DNA of 64,000 bases from Halomonas chromatireducens (GCF_001545155.1 NZ_CP014226.1:2966345-3030344), one strand, 5' to 3'; counted from the stretch's first letter, positions 47,673 through 57,364 are shown. Translations and numbers: made by a program. The notes: generated from the letters alone by a model not told the origin.

Positions 47673-50531
47673 ATGATGGAACGTTCCAACCGCGAGCGGC
47701 CGACAGATATGACGCCACAGCAGCGGCTGCTCGCCATCATTGAAGAGATGGCCCGCGAATTGCAGCCGGACCGGACTGCGCCACGCTCCCCGTCATTGCA
47801 ATCGCGGCTGGACCGGGATCTCGGCCTGGACAGCCTGGCCCGCTCCGAGCTGCTCCTGCGAATCGAACACGCCTTCGACGTCAAGCTACCCGAAGAGGCC
47901 CTGATGGCGGAGACACCCGCCGCGCTGCTGGATGCGCTGCAAAGCGCCCGGGGCAAGGCCGCCAAGGCAGATGCCGCCGCCGACCCGGTAGTGGAGACGG
48001 CGCATGAACCGGCTGCTACTCCCACCACCCCATTGGAGCCGGTGGAGGGCGAGCCGGAAAGCGCCGAGACGCTCAATGCGGCCATGGACTGGCACCTGGA
48101 GCGCCACCCCGACCGGCCCCACCTGTTCATCTACGGCGATGATGACCAGCCCCGGACGCTGAGCTACGGTGAACTCGACCGGGGCGGCCGAGACATCGCC
48201 GCGGCGCTGCTGGCCCGAGGCGTCGAGGCCGGCGACCGGGTCGCCCTGATGCTGCCGACCTCACCGGACTACTTCATCGCCTTCCTGGGCATTCTTCGCG
48301 CCGGTGCGGTTCCGGTACCCATCTACCCGCCGGCACGGCCGGCACAGCTCGAGGAGCACCTGCGGCGCCATGGCCGCATTCTGACCAACGCCGGAGCGGA
48401 AGTCCTGATCACCGTTCCCGAAGCGCGACGTGTCGCCCACCTGCTGCGCGCAGACGCGCCGCACCTCGGGTCCATCGTGACGGTGGCAGAGCTCTGCGAC
48501 GGACGTGACACCGCGGCGGCCATGACACCTGAGGGCTCGAGCCTGGCGCTGCTGCAGTACACCTCAGGCAGTACCGGGGACCCCAAGGGGGTCATGCTGA
48601 CCCATGCGCAGCTGCTGGCCAACATCCGTGCCATGGGCAAGCGGCTGGAAGCCACGCCCGAGGACGTGTTCGTCAGCTGGCTGCCGCTCTACCATGACAT
48701 GGGGCTGATCGCGGCCTGGCTCGCCAGCCTCTATTACGCCATCCCGCTGGTGGTGATGTCGCCGCTCTCGTTCCTGTCGCACCCGCTGCGCTGGCTGGAG
48801 CTGATCCAGCGCCACCGGGGCACGATCGCCGGGTCGCCCAATTTCGGCTACGAACTCTGCCTTCGTGCAGCACGCCCGGAGCAGCTGGAGGCGCTGGACC
48901 TGAGCAGTTGGCGCATCGCCTTCAACGGCGCCGAGCCGGTCAGCGCTCGCACCTTCGAGCGCTTTGCCGAGACGCTGGCGCCCTGCGGGCTGCACCAGGA
49001 GGCCCTGATGCCGGTATACGGGCTGGCCGAGGCCGCCGTCGGGCTCTGTGTGGCCACGCCCGGCCGCGGCGTGATCCTCGACGCCGTCCACCGCGAGGTC
49101 TTCGCCACCACCGGTGAGGCCCGGCCGGAACCGGATCCCGAAGCCGCCCAGACCTTCGTCAACTGCGGCCCGCCTCTACCCGGCTACTCAGTTCGTATCG
49201 TCGATCCACAGGGGGAAGTGCTGCCTGAACGTCATGAAGGCGACATCGAATTTCGCGGCCCCTCCGCCACCCAGGGTTACTTCAACAACGCCGAGGAGAG
49301 CCGCAAGCTGTGCCACGGCGAGTGGCTACGCACCGGGGACAGGGGCTATCTCGCCGATGGTGACATCCACCTCAGTGGCCGGCGAAAGGATGTCCTCGTT
49401 CGCGGTGGGCGCAACATCTATCCCTACGATCTCGAGGAGGCCATCGGCGGTCTCGAGGGAGTCAGAAAGGGCTGCGTGGCGGTATTCGGCAATCCCAATG
49501 CCGAAAGCGGCATCGAGGAACTGGTCGTGGTGGCCGAGACCCATGTCGACGACGCAGAAGAGCGGGATGCGATCACCCGCGAGATCACCAGCGTAACGGT
49601 GGATATCGTCAACCTCCCGCCCGACGACATACGCCTGGTACCACCTCACAGCGTACTGAAGACCTCGAGCGGCAAGATCCGCCGCGGTGCCACGGCAGAG
49701 CGCTACCGCAGCGGGCAGTTGGAAAAGGGCCAGGCGCCCGTCTGGCGACAGGTCACCGGGCTGGCGCTACGCTCGGCCTTGCAGCGCTGGCGCCATGGCG
49801 CCAGCCGAGCCGGAGAATGGCTCTATGCCGGCTATGCCTGGGCCATCTTCGGCATTGCCATGGCGCTGGTCGCCCTCCTCGCCCTGCCCTTGCCCCGGCT
49901 CGCCTGGCGCTGGCGAGTCGCCCACTATATTGCCCGCAGCGCCTCGCTGTTGACGGGCATTCGTACCCGGGCACATGGCCTGGCCCGCTTTCCCCACCGC
50001 GAGCCCTGCGTGCTGGTGGCCAATCACGCCAGCTACCTGGACGCGCTGATTCTGACGGCCGTGTTCCCGTACGGCTTTCACTATCTGGCCAAGGCCGAAC
50101 TCAGCCAGCCGTTTCTCACCCGGTTCGTACTCCAGCGTATGGGCGTGCTGTTCGTCGAGCGCGACAATACGCGGGAGGCCAACCACACCACCGAAAAGGT
50201 TCTCCAGACCGTCCGGCAAGGCGGATCGCCGGCATTCTTTCCCGAAGGAACCTTTCGGCCGGAGCCCGGGGTGCAGGACTTCCATATGGGCGCCTTCGTC
50301 TCGGCCGCCAAGGCCCAGGTAGCGGTAGTACCGGTGGCCATTCGAGGGAGTCGTGTGTTGCTGCGCGGCAGGGAGTGGCTGCCCCATCCCGGCACGGTAG
50401 ATGTCGTGGTGGGCGCCCCGCTCCAGCCCCGAAGTTCGGACTGGTCCGAAGCGGTCAGGCTGCGCAACGAGGCCCGAGCGTTCATCGTGGCAGAATCCGG
50501 TGAGCCAGACCTGGGAGCCAGTCGGGCTTGA
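47673..50531 (+). CDS. Fused acyl carrier - acyl-adenylating - acyltransferase protein
   Basis: About 952 residues from ATG 47673, chosen for the AGAGGTGCC site; ATG 47676 and 47709 are alternatives. Order: a carrier domain with DLGLDSLARSELL (phosphopantetheine serine near residue 53); a linker; an adenylation domain with YTSGSTGDPKGVMLTHAQL near residue 296 and LRTGDRGYLADGDIHLSGRR, of the fatty-acyl-AMP-ligase kind; two hydrophobic stretches near 720-750; a PlsC-type acyltransferase with NHASYLDALI near 783 and FFPEGTF near 856. It probably activates a fatty acid, loads it on its own carrier, and passes it to a lysophospholipid or similar acceptor at the membrane. E. coli Aas has related parts in the opposite order without the carrier. 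Confidence 0.9.
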   Translation: MMERSNRERPTDMTPQQRLLAIIEEMARELQPDRTAPRSPSLQSRLDRDLGLDSLARSELLLRIEHAFDVKLPEEALMAETPAALLDALQSARGKAAKADAAADPVVETAHEPAATPTTPLEPVEGEPESAETLNAAMDWHLERHPDRPHLFIYGDDDQPRTLSYGELDRGGRDIAAALLARGVEAGDRVALMLPTSPDYFIAFLGILRAGAVPVPIYPPARPAQLEEHLRRHGRILTNAGAEVLITVPEARRVAHLLRADAPHLGSIVTVAELCDGRDTAAAMTPEGSSLALLQYTSGSTGDPKGVMLTHAQLLANIRAMGKRLEATPEDVFVSWLPLYHDMGLIAAWLASLYYAIPLVVMSPLSFLSHPLRWLELIQRHRGTIAGSPNFGYELCLRAARPEQLEALDLSSWRIAFNGAEPVSARTFERFAETLAPCGLHQEALMPVYGLAEAAVGLCVATPGRGVILDAVHREVFATTGEARPEPDPEAAQTFVNCGPPLPGYSVRIVDPQGEVLPERHEGDIEFRGPSATQGYFNNAEESRKLCHGEWLRTGDRGYLADGDIHLSGRRKDVLVRGGRNIYPYDLEEAIGGLEGVRKGCVAVFGNPNAESGIEELVVVAETHVDDAEERDAITREITSVTVDIVNLPPDDIRLVPPHSVLKTSSGKIRRGATAERYRSGQLEKGQAPVWRQVTGLALRSALQRWRHGASRAGEWLYAGYAWAIFGIAMALVALLALPLPRLAWRWRVAHYIARSASLLTGIRTRAHGLARFPHREPCVLVANHASYLDALILTAVFPYGFHYLAKAELSQPFLTRFVLQRMGVLFVERDNTREANHTTEKVLQTVRQGGSPAFFPEGTFRPEPGVQDFHMGAFVSAAKAQVAVVPVAIRGSRVLLRGREWLPHPGTVDVVVGAPLQPRSSDWSEAVRLRNEARAFIVAESGEPDLGASRA

Positions 50532-50577
50532 CCCTCATCGACTGCGAATCCCGACAGGCTTCTGGACAGCTGAGCAC

Positions 50578-50601
50578 AAAAAAGCCACTCCGAAGAGTGG
50601 C
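50578..50601 (-). terminator. Terminator of fasciclin gene
   Basis: GCCACTC (50584-50590) - CGAA - GAGTGGC (50595-50601), followed on the minus strand by six T. Located about 35 bases after the fasciclin stop; it may also weakly serve the converging acyl-activating gene. Confidence 0.88.
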
Positions 50602-50635
50602 AAGCGGTAAAGGGAGACGAGATGCGGGGCTCGTC

Positions 50636-51145
50636 TCACTCCGGCATCAGAACGCCATCGATCACATGGATCACGCCGTTGCTGGCCTCGATATCGGCCT
50701 GGACGACGGTGGCATCGTTGATCATCACGCTGCCATCCATGGTGGTGATGGTGATGTCCTGGCCCTGCACGGTGGTGGCGCTGTCCAGTTCCATGGCCTC
50801 TGCGGCCATCACGTTTCCAGGCACCACGTGATAGGTGAGTATCGCCTGCAGCTGGGCCTGGTTCTCGGGCAGCAGCAGCGTGTCTACGGTACCTTCGGGC
50901 AGTGCCGCGAAGGCCTCATCGGTCGGTGCGAAAACCGTGAAGGGTCCCTCACCCTTGAGTACCTCGACAAGCTCGGCCGCCTGAACCGCTGCGACCAGGG
51001 TTTCGAACTGCCCGGCGCCGATGGCAGTATCGACGATGTCGTCATGGGCATGATCATGGCTACCGGCATGGGCTGAGGTCGCGAGTGCAAGGCCGAGAAA
51101 GCTGGCGCCGATCCACTTGGGTGCTGTGACGGTAAAGGCATTCAT
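50636..51145 (-). CDS. Exported fasciclin (FAS1) domain protein
   Basis: 169 residues. Signal peptide to about residue 27 (ATSAHA), a short His/Asp-rich stretch (GSHDHAHDD), then one FAS1 domain with [20 protein letters not shown] and [14 protein letters not shown]; it ends [13 protein letters not shown], the usual FAS1 close. Such proteins are periplasmic or surface adhesion proteins; exact role unknown. GGAGCATCACTA precedes the ATG. Confidence 0.93.
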   Translation of the reverse strand: MNAFTVTAPKWIGASFLGLALATSAHAGSHDHAHDDIVDTAIGAGQFETLVAAVQAAELVEVLKGEGPFTVFAPTDEAFAALPEGTVDTLLLPENQAQLQAILTYHVVPGNVMAAEAMELDSATTVQGQDITITTMDGSVMINDATVVQADIEASNGVIHVIDGVLMPE

Positions 51146-51405
51146 TAGTGATGCTCCTTGGTGTCTTGCTGCCCCGAAGGGCGGTGAAATTGACCGGCAG
51201 GAGTGAGGGCGATGCCCGAATCCTTGTACACGGTAGTATGTTTGTACATTATCTGGACAACTAGTTCAGCACTTGTACAACATTTTTTTCGCTCGCCCCA
51301 CCGACGTCACGGTCCTGTCAGTGCCGTCGCTGCCATCACAGCGAGCCAACGAGAGAAGAACAGGAATAGAGCAGAGAAGAGAAGGAAAAGAGAGGAGATC
51401 AAGAT

Positions 51406-51717
51406 ATGTACAAGTTAGCGTTCTACGTCCCCGTCGAGGACGCCGAAGCCGTCAAGGAAGCCGTGTTCGTGACCGGCGCTGGGAGAATAGGCAACTACGA
51501 GGCCTGCTGCTTCCAGACACCGGGCACGGGGCAGTTCCGCCCATTGGACGGAGCCAGCCCGCATATCGGCCAGGTCGGCGACCTGGAGCGGGTGGAGGAG
51601 CTCAAGGTGGAGCTGGTCTGCGAGGATGATCTCATAGAGGAAGCGGTGGCGGCCCTGAGAGCCGCTCACCCCTATGAGGAACCCGCCTTCGATGTGTGGA
51701 AACTGGAGACTTTCTGA
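51406..51717 (+). CDS. NIF3-like small protein (YqfO/CutA-like fold)
   Basis: 103 residues, MYKLAFYVPVEDAEAVKEAV at the start and RAAHPYEEPAFDVWKLE at the end, matching the stand-alone version of the PII-like domain inserted in NIF3/YqfO proteins. The HPYEEPA motif is diagnostic. A ribosome site GGAGATC precedes the ATG. Function unknown; members may bind metal. About 260 bases upstream are non-coding and AT-richer. Confidence 0.85.
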   Translation: MYKLAFYVPVEDAEAVKEAVFVTGAGRIGNYEACCFQTPGTGQFRPLDGASPHIGQVGDLERVEELKVELVCEDDLIEEAVAALRAAHPYEEPAFDVWKLETF

Positions 51718-51735
51718 GTGTCGCCAACCCAGACA

Positions 51736-52293
51736 TCAGGCCGAGCCAAAGTAGCGCTCGCGATCCTCGGCGGTAATATCGCTGATATGCAGCGGAAAAT
51801 CGTTACCGCCACGGTCGGCATAGAAATGGCGAAGCGTACGCTCGATGGTGGGGAAGGCCAGCTCGTCCCAGGGGATCTCGTGCTCCTCGAAAAGCGCCAC
51901 TTCCAGGCTCTCGGACCCGGCGGCAAAGCCGCCCGCCAGATCGGCACGAAAGATCATGTAGACCTGATTGATATGGGGTAGGTTGATCAGGGTATACAGG
52001 CCGTGAATGCTGACGTCGGCGCAGGCCTCCTCGAGGGTCTCCCGGACGGCGGCCTCGACGGTGGTCTCGGCGTTCTCCATGTAGCCGGCGGGCAGGGTCC
52101 AGAAGCCCTTGCGCGGGGAGATGGCACGCCGGCACAGCAGAACCTGCGAACCGCTCACCGGCAGTGTACCGGCAACGATACGCGGATTCTGGTAATGGAT
52201 GGCCCCGCAGGCATCGCACAGGTATCTTGGCCGGTCATCCCCTTCCGGAATCGCGAAACGCACGGTATGGCCACAATGGCTGCAGAAGTTCAT
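51736..52293 (-). CDS. Nudix hydrolase with zinc ribbon
   Basis: 185 residues from ATG 52293, behind AGGGAGCCCC. An N-terminal zinc ribbon (CSHCGH, CDACGAIHYQNPR) precedes a Nudix domain; the Nudix box runs GYMENAETTVEAAVRETLEE with the required Gly, Glu and REUxEE residues. The zinc ribbon plus Nudix architecture is shared with NudC-like and ADP-ribose-type enzymes. Hydrolyses a nucleoside diphosphate linked to another group; substrate not identifiable. Confidence 0.9.
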   Translation of the reverse strand: MNFCSHCGHTVRFAIPEGDDRPRYLCDACGAIHYQNPRIVAGTLPVSGSQVLLCRRAISPRKGFWTLPAGYMENAETTVEAAVRETLEEACADVSIHGLYTLINLPHINQVYMIFRADLAGGFAAGSESLEVALFEEHEIPWDELAFPTIERTLRHFYADRGGNDFPLHISDITAEDRERYFGSA

Positions 52294-52395
52294 GGGGCTC
52301 CCTGGCAGGCTGACGAGCGGTGCGATACCGCGCGGCTTCGGGCTTGACGGTGGCAATGGCGGCCGGTAGAACGAATCAAACCCGATGGAAACCCC

Positions 52396-53040
52396 ATGTT
52401 AGAGAAACTTCGCAAACGCCTGCAAGCACATACCCCGTGTCGCATGCGACTCGACATGCCGCAGGCCGCGGTGTTGCTGCCTATCGTCGACCGCCCCGAG
52501 CCGACGCTGCTCTTCACCCGCCGCGCCAGCCACCTCAGCACCCACAGCGGCCAGGTCGCCTTCCCCGGCGGCAAGCGCGAGGAGGCCGACCCCGACCTGC
52601 TGTTCACCGCGCTGCGGGAATCCCGGGAGGAGATCGCCCTGCCGCCGGAGCGGGTCGAACTGCTGGGGCGGCTCTCGGACGTGATATCGCTGCACGGCAT
52701 CCTGGTCACGCCTTATGTCGGCCTGATTCCTCCCGACCTGCCGCTGGTGCCAGACCCCAGCGAGCTCGATGCCATCTTCGAGGTGGAACTGTCGCTGTTC
52801 CTCGAGGACAGGCGACACCATACCGATGTCATTCCGGTGGATGGGCGCCTCCACTATGTACCCAGCTATCATGCCGCCGGCCAGGTGATCTGGGGGCTCT
52901 CCTCGATGATGCTGGTCGAACTGCTGGCCGAGGGGTTCGGGCGCCCGGTGAGCCTGCTGGAGGAGCCACCGACCGGCCGCCTGTGCTATTTTCCCGAACG
53001 CCTGCTGCGCACGCTGCACAGCGAGACGCATACGCCCTGA
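52396..53040 (+). CDS. nudL: CoA pyrophosphatase-like Nudix hydrolase
   Basis: 214 residues. The subfamily motif LLFTRRASHLSTHSGQVAFP precedes the Nudix box GGKREEADPDLLFTALRESREE, which together mark the YeaB/NudL group of putative CoA pyrophosphatases. It would split CoA to 3',5'-ADP and phosphopantetheine. Divergent from the other Nudix gene and followed by a 2OG oxygenase gene 33 bases later. Confidence 0.9.
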   Translation: MLEKLRKRLQAHTPCRMRLDMPQAAVLLPIVDRPEPTLLFTRRASHLSTHSGQVAFPGGKREEADPDLLFTALRESREEIALPPERVELLGRLSDVISLHGILVTPYVGLIPPDLPLVPDPSELDAIFEVELSLFLEDRRHHTDVIPVDGRLHYVPSYHAAGQVIWGLSSMMLVELLAEGFGRPVSLLEEPPTGRLCYFPERLLRTLHSETHTP

Positions 53041-53073
53041 CCACCGCTGTCGCCACGGAGAAGAGACGTCCCG

Positions 53074-53733
53074 ATGCCCCCAGCCACCCGCCCGGCCCTC
53101 GATGTCAGCGCCCTTCCCCGGCTGGTCGACGCCCTGGTCGACCAGGGCTGGTATATCGGTGAGGCCATGCTCGACGCCGAACTGTGTCACGACCTGTACC
53201 GGGAACTGATGACCCTGGCCGAGAGCGAAGCGCTCGAGTCGGCCGGCATCGGCCGGGGCCCGCAGCACACCCTGCGCCGCGATATCCGCGGCGATGCCAT
53301 CCACTGGCTCGATCGCGGCAGCCTGGCCCAGCGGCGCTACCTCGAGGCCATGGCCGACCTGCAGCGTGAGCTCAATCAGGCACTGTTCCTGGGGCTCTTC
53401 GAGTACGAGGCCCATTTCGCCCACTACCCGCCCGGGGCCTTCTACAAGAGGCACCTGGACAGCTTTCAAGGGCGCGCCAATCGGGTGGTCTCCACGGTGG
53501 GCTACCTCAACCCCGACTGGCCCGTCGATGGCGGCGGCGAGATGGTGATCTTCGCCGACGACGACCCGCAGCGTGAAGTGGCCCGCGTAGCGCCTGCCGC
53601 CGGCAACTTCGCCTGCTTTCTCTCCGAGCGCGTTCCCCACGAGGTGCTGCCGACCCGCCTGCCCCGCGCCAGCATTGCCGGCTGGTTCCGACGCAACGCC
53701 TCGCTGGGCGGCCTGGTGGACCCGGCACGCTGA
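53074..53733 (+). CDS. 2-oxoglutarate/Fe(II) dioxygenase, prolyl-hydroxylase type
   Basis: 219 residues. Iron ligands are seen in YKRHLDSF (HxD) and ERVPHEVL (distal His), with the 2OG-binding Arg in ASIAGWFRR. This is the P4Hc/SM-20 pattern, usually hydroxylating a protein side chain such as proline. YLNPDWPVDGGGEMVIF is typical. The stop overlaps the start of the histidine kinase gene by one base, so the two are likely co-translated. ATG 53074 has GAGAAGAGACG upstream. Confidence 0.88.
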   Translation: MPPATRPALDVSALPRLVDALVDQGWYIGEAMLDAELCHDLYRELMTLAESEALESAGIGRGPQHTLRRDIRGDAIHWLDRGSLAQRRYLEAMADLQRELNQALFLGLFEYEAHFAHYPPGAFYKRHLDSFQGRANRVVSTVGYLNPDWPVDGGGEMVIFADDDPQREVARVAPAAGNFACFLSERVPHEVLPTRLPRASIAGWFRRNASLGGLVDPAR

Positions 53734-55307
53734 TGGCTGGCGACGACACTGCCCGCCTGCGCCAACGGCTTGCCGCCCTGGAGGCCCGCTGCGCCGAGCT
53801 GGAGTCGCGCAACGCCGCACTCGAGGAGGAAAAACGCCACTATCAATGGCTGGCGGAGAGCACCACCGACCTGATCTCCCGCCACGCCCGCGACGGCACC
53901 TTTCTCTACGCTTCCCAGGCGTCGCGGGAGCTGCTCGGCTTCGAGCCCGAGGAGCTGATCGGCGCCTCCGCCTACGATCACTTCCACCCGGCCGACCTGG
54001 CCGACCTGCTCAACAAGTCGCCCCGGGTCTACTACCACGATGGCTTCTACCAGCAGACCTACCGCTTCCGGGCCAAGGATGGCCGCTACGTCTGGTTCGA
54101 GACCACCAGTCGCACACGCCGCGACCCGGCGACCGGCGAACTGCTCGATATCCTCTGCGTCTCCCGGGACGTGGGCCGGCGTATCCGCGCCGAGGCCAAC
54201 CGGGAGCGCCTGGCCCGGGTGGTGGAGTCGACCACCGACTATGTGCTCTTCGCCGATGGCAACGAGCGACTCATCTATTCCAACGAGGCCGCGCGTCGGT
54301 TGCTGAGCCTGCCCAGGGAGGGCCTCGACGCCCGCCTCGACCAGGCCTATACGCCGGCCTCGCTCGTCATTCTGCGCGATATCGTGCTGCCGGCCGTGGC
54401 ACGCTACGGCTCCTGGAGCGGTGAGCTGGAAATGCCGGGTCCCAAGGGGCCGGTGCCGGTACTCAGCGTGGTACTGGCCCACCACGGGCCCGGCGCCGAG
54501 CCCGACCATCTCTCGCTGCTCAATCGCGATATCGGGCTGCGCAAGGCCGCCGAGGATCAGGCGAGGCGCCATCAGGAGCAGATCGCCCATGCCAACCGGC
54601 TGGCCACCACCGGCGAGCTGGCCTCCAATATCGCCCATGAGCTCAACCAGCCGCTGGCGGCCATCGCCAACTACTCCAGCGGCGCGCTGATGCAGCTGCA
54701 GGCCGACCCGAGCCGACCCGCCAGCGACCTGGCGCACCCCCTCTCGCGTATCAACGAGCAGGTCCAGCGCCTGGACGAGCGGCTGCGCCATATCCGCACA
54801 TTCGTGCGCAAGGGCCAGACACGGCCTCGACCGCTGGTGCTGGCCGATATCGTCGACGCCGCCTGTCGCCTCTGCGACTGGCAGTATCAGCAGGCTGGCG
54901 TCGCCATCGAGCCTGACCTGGCCGACGCCCTGCCTCGGGTGATGGCCGATCCGGTGGCACTGGAACAGGTGCTCGTCAACCTGCTGCTCAACGCGCTGGA
55001 GGCGAGCCGCGACCGGCATGGCGCCGACCGGGTCACAATCCACGCCTGGCGCAGCGGCCCCCGGGAAGTCACCTTCACCGTCAGCGACAGGGGGCCCGGC
55101 ATCAGTGAGGCCCAGGCGACACATCTCTTCGAGCCCTTTCACTCCACCCGCCCCGACGGCCTGGGAATGGGTCTGGCCATCAGTCATTCGCTGATGGAAG
55201 CCATGGGCGGCAACCTGGCACTGACCAGCGGTTCCGACGGCGCCACCTTTGCGGGTACACTGCAGGCCGAACCCGGCTCGCTGACGACCCGGCCAGCCTC
55301 CGCCTGA
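53733..55307 (+). CDS. PAS-domain sensor histidine kinase, FixL-like
   Basis: 524 residues, soluble. A short coiled coil (residues ~5-35), a PAS/PAC unit with YQWLAESTTDLISRHARDGT and YRFRAKDGRYVWFETTS, a second PAS, then the kinase core: phosphorylated His in ASNIAHELNQPLAAIANYSS near residue 302, and N, G1, G2 boxes (LLNALEASRDRH; DRGPGISEA; GLGMGLAISHSLMEAMGG). The HELNQPLAAI box is that of FixL/DctB-type kinases. No haem-binding histidine pattern was verified. It is followed 21 bases later by its partner regulator. Confidence 0.93.
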   Translation: MAGDDTARLRQRLAALEARCAELESRNAALEEEKRHYQWLAESTTDLISRHARDGTFLYASQASRELLGFEPEELIGASAYDHFHPADLADLLNKSPRVYYHDGFYQQTYRFRAKDGRYVWFETTSRTRRDPATGELLDILCVSRDVGRRIRAEANRERLARVVESTTDYVLFADGNERLIYSNEAARRLLSLPREGLDARLDQAYTPASLVILRDIVLPAVARYGSWSGELEMPGPKGPVPVLSVVLAHHGPGAEPDHLSLLNRDIGLRKAAEDQARRHQEQIAHANRLATTGELASNIAHELNQPLAAIANYSSGALMQLQADPSRPASDLAHPLSRINEQVQRLDERLRHIRTFVRKGQTRPRPLVLADIVDAACRLCDWQYQQAGVAIEPDLADALPRVMADPVALEQVLVNLLLNALEASRDRHGADRVTIHAWRSGPREVTFTVSDRGPGISEAQATHLFEPFHSTRPDGLGMGLAISHSLMEAMGGNLALTSGSDGATFAGTLQAEPGSLTTRPASA

Positions 55308-55328
55308 ACGCTCGCCCAGGAGAGACGC

Positions 55329-55991
55329 GTGACCACCCCTTCGGCCCATTCAGACCACGCTGTGCCCCGCATCGCCGTGGTCGACGATGACGAGGCCCTG
55401 CGCGACTCGCTGGCCTGGCTGCTGGACTCCGTGGGCCTGGCCACCCACGCCTTTGCCGACGGCGATGCCTTCCTGGCCGCAGAACCCGACAGCTTCGCTG
55501 CCGTACTGCTCGATGTGCGCATGCCCGGCCTCAGCGGCCTGCAGGTCCAGCAGCGCCTGAACGAGCGCGGCGACATCGCGCCGATCATCTTCATGACCGG
55601 ACACGGTGACGTGCCCATGGCGGTGACGGCCCTCAAGGCGGGGGCCTTCGACTTCATCGAGAAGCCCTTCAACCATCAGCAACTGATCGATGCCGTGCAG
55701 CAGGCCATGGCCGAACACCAGCGCCTGCGCCAGACCAGGGCCAGGCTCGAAACCGTCCAGGCCCGCTACGCCGCCCTCCGTCCCAAGGAGCGGCAGATAC
55801 TGGTCCACGTCGCCGAAGGCATGACCAGCCGCGAGATCGCCGAACACCTCGACATCAGTGCCAAGACCGTTGAGGTCTACCGGCTGCGGGCCATGAAGGC
55901 GCTGGGGGCGCACAACCTGGCCGAGCTGGTGCGGCTCTGCGTGGCGCTGGGGCTGGTGGAGGCGCTGCCGACGGAACCACGGCAGCAGTAG
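55329..55991 (+). CDS. FixJ-like response regulator
   Basis: 220 residues from GTG 55329, behind AGGAGAGACGC. Receiver with acidic pair VVDDDEAL, phospho-acceptor Asp in VLLDVRMPGLSGLQ (~residue 62), T/K switch residues (FMTGHGDVPMAV; FIEKPFNHQQL), then a LuxR-type helix-turn-helix (LRPKERQILVHVAEGMTSRE, IAEHLDISAKTVEVYR). Pairs with the upstream FixL-like kinase. Targets unknown; the desaturase gene 120 bases downstream is the nearest candidate. Confidence 0.95.
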   Translation: MTTPSAHSDHAVPRIAVVDDDEALRDSLAWLLDSVGLATHAFADGDAFLAAEPDSFAAVLLDVRMPGLSGLQVQQRLNERGDIAPIIFMTGHGDVPMAVTALKAGAFDFIEKPFNHQQLIDAVQQAMAEHQRLRQTRARLETVQARYAALRPKERQILVHVAEGMTSREIAEHLDISAKTVEVYRLRAMKALGAHNLAELVRLCVALGLVEALPTEPRQQ

Positions 55992-56112
55992 GGAGGTCGC
56001 CTCAGGCGCACGCCGTGACGCCAGCAGCACAGGCGGGGCCCCGCCGACGATCTCCCCGATATACGTGCGGTTCCGTACAGACAGGGGGCGTGACGGCCAC
56101 CAACCTACCGTC

Positions 56113-57147
56113 ATGGACCCAAAAACGACTATCGACACCGCCGAGCCACGGGCATTGAAGCGCGCCCTGGGTGAGTACCGCACGCCGCGCCTGATGCGCA
56201 GCGTGGTGGAACTGATGGCCACGGCAATCCCCTTCGCCGCCCTCTGGATACTGATGTGGGGCACCCTGAGCGCTGGCTACTGGCTCGGCCTGTTGTTCGC
56301 CGTGCCTGCCGCGTTCTTTCTCGTGCGCCTGTTCATGATCCAGCACGACTGCAGCCACGGGTCATTTTTTCCGTCTCGCGCTGCCAATGACTGGGTCGGC
56401 CGAGCCATCGGGGTCTTGACCCTGACGCCCTACGATCTGTGGCGGCACAGCCATGCCCTCCATCATGCCAGCTCCGGCAATCTCGATCGCCCGCGTATCG
56501 GTGGCATCGATACCCTGACTGTACGCGAATTTCGGGGCTTGCCGCTAAGGCAGCGGCTCCGCTATCGCCTGTACCGGCACCCGCTGGTGCTGTTCGGTCT
56601 CGGCCCGACGTACCTGTTCATCCTGGACCATCGCCTGCCGGTGGGATTCATGCGTGCAGGCTGGATGCCCTGGCTGAGCACCATGAGCACCAACGCGGCG
56701 ATCGCGCTGATCGTCACCGCCATGATCTGGCTGGTCGGCGTGATCCCCTTTCTTCTCGTGCAACTCCCCATCACGCTTCTCGCCTCCTCGATCGGCGTCT
56801 GGCTGTTCTATGTCCAGCACCAGTTCGAGGAGACCCTGTGGGAACACGAAGACGACTGGACGTTCCACGAGACGGCGCTGCACGGCAGCTCCCACTATGA
56901 CCTGCCGGGTCCCCTGCGCTGGCTCACCGCCAATATCGGGATCCACCATGTCCATCATCTCTGCAGCCGCATCCCCTCCTACCGGCTGCCCGAAGTGCTG
57001 CGCGACCATCCCCGACTCCGCCATATCGGCCGCCTCACCCTCTGGCAAAGCCTCTCATCGGTGCCACTCGTTCTGTGGGACGAGGAGAAGCGTCGACTGG
57101 TCTCCTTTGCCGAGGCGCACACGGCGACCACCCACGGTGCCTGCTGA
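56113..57147 (+). CDS. Membrane fatty-acid desaturase
   Basis: 344 residues from ATG 56113. Three histidine boxes of membrane desaturases: IQHDCSHGSFF, WRHSHALHHASSG and NIGIHHVHHLCSRIPSY, with about four to six membrane helices between them. These bind two irons and insert a double bond in an acyl chain, altering membrane fluidity. It lies after the FixL/FixJ-like pair, so it may respond to oxygen, temperature or redox through it; this is inference. No clear terminator separates them. Confidence 0.93.
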   Translation: MDPKTTIDTAEPRALKRALGEYRTPRLMRSVVELMATAIPFAALWILMWGTLSAGYWLGLLFAVPAAFFLVRLFMIQHDCSHGSFFPSRAANDWVGRAIGVLTLTPYDLWRHSHALHHASSGNLDRPRIGGIDTLTVREFRGLPLRQRLRYRLYRHPLVLFGLGPTYLFILDHRLPVGFMRAGWMPWLSTMSTNAAIALIVTAMIWLVGVIPFLLVQLPITLLASSIGVWLFYVQHQFEETLWEHEDDWTFHETALHGSSHYDLPGPLRWLTANIGIHHVHHLCSRIPSYRLPEVLRDHPRLRHIGRLTLWQSLSSVPLVLWDEEKRRLVSFAEAHTATTHGAC

Positions 57148-57364
57148 CTGACGGAGCAAATGGTCCTGCCTCGGATGAGAGTGCCGGCTACCTCGCTTCA
57201 GAATGACCTGCTCCTTTCCTGCAGTACGAGGGGGCGACATGGCCGGCAGAGTTTGACCGACATCATGAGAGTGGCGACTCCTGCCCCAGGCCGGCGGCAA
57301 CATGGCATGATGAACCGGTCCGTCAGCCGTACGCTTGCCCAACCTCACTCTGGAGTGTCCACCC

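Noticed and set aside
51146..51405. Gap between fasciclin and NIF3-like genes examined for an RNA gene
   Set aside because: Only divergent promoter-like AT-richer sequence and purine-rich leader were seen; no stable structure with a terminator.
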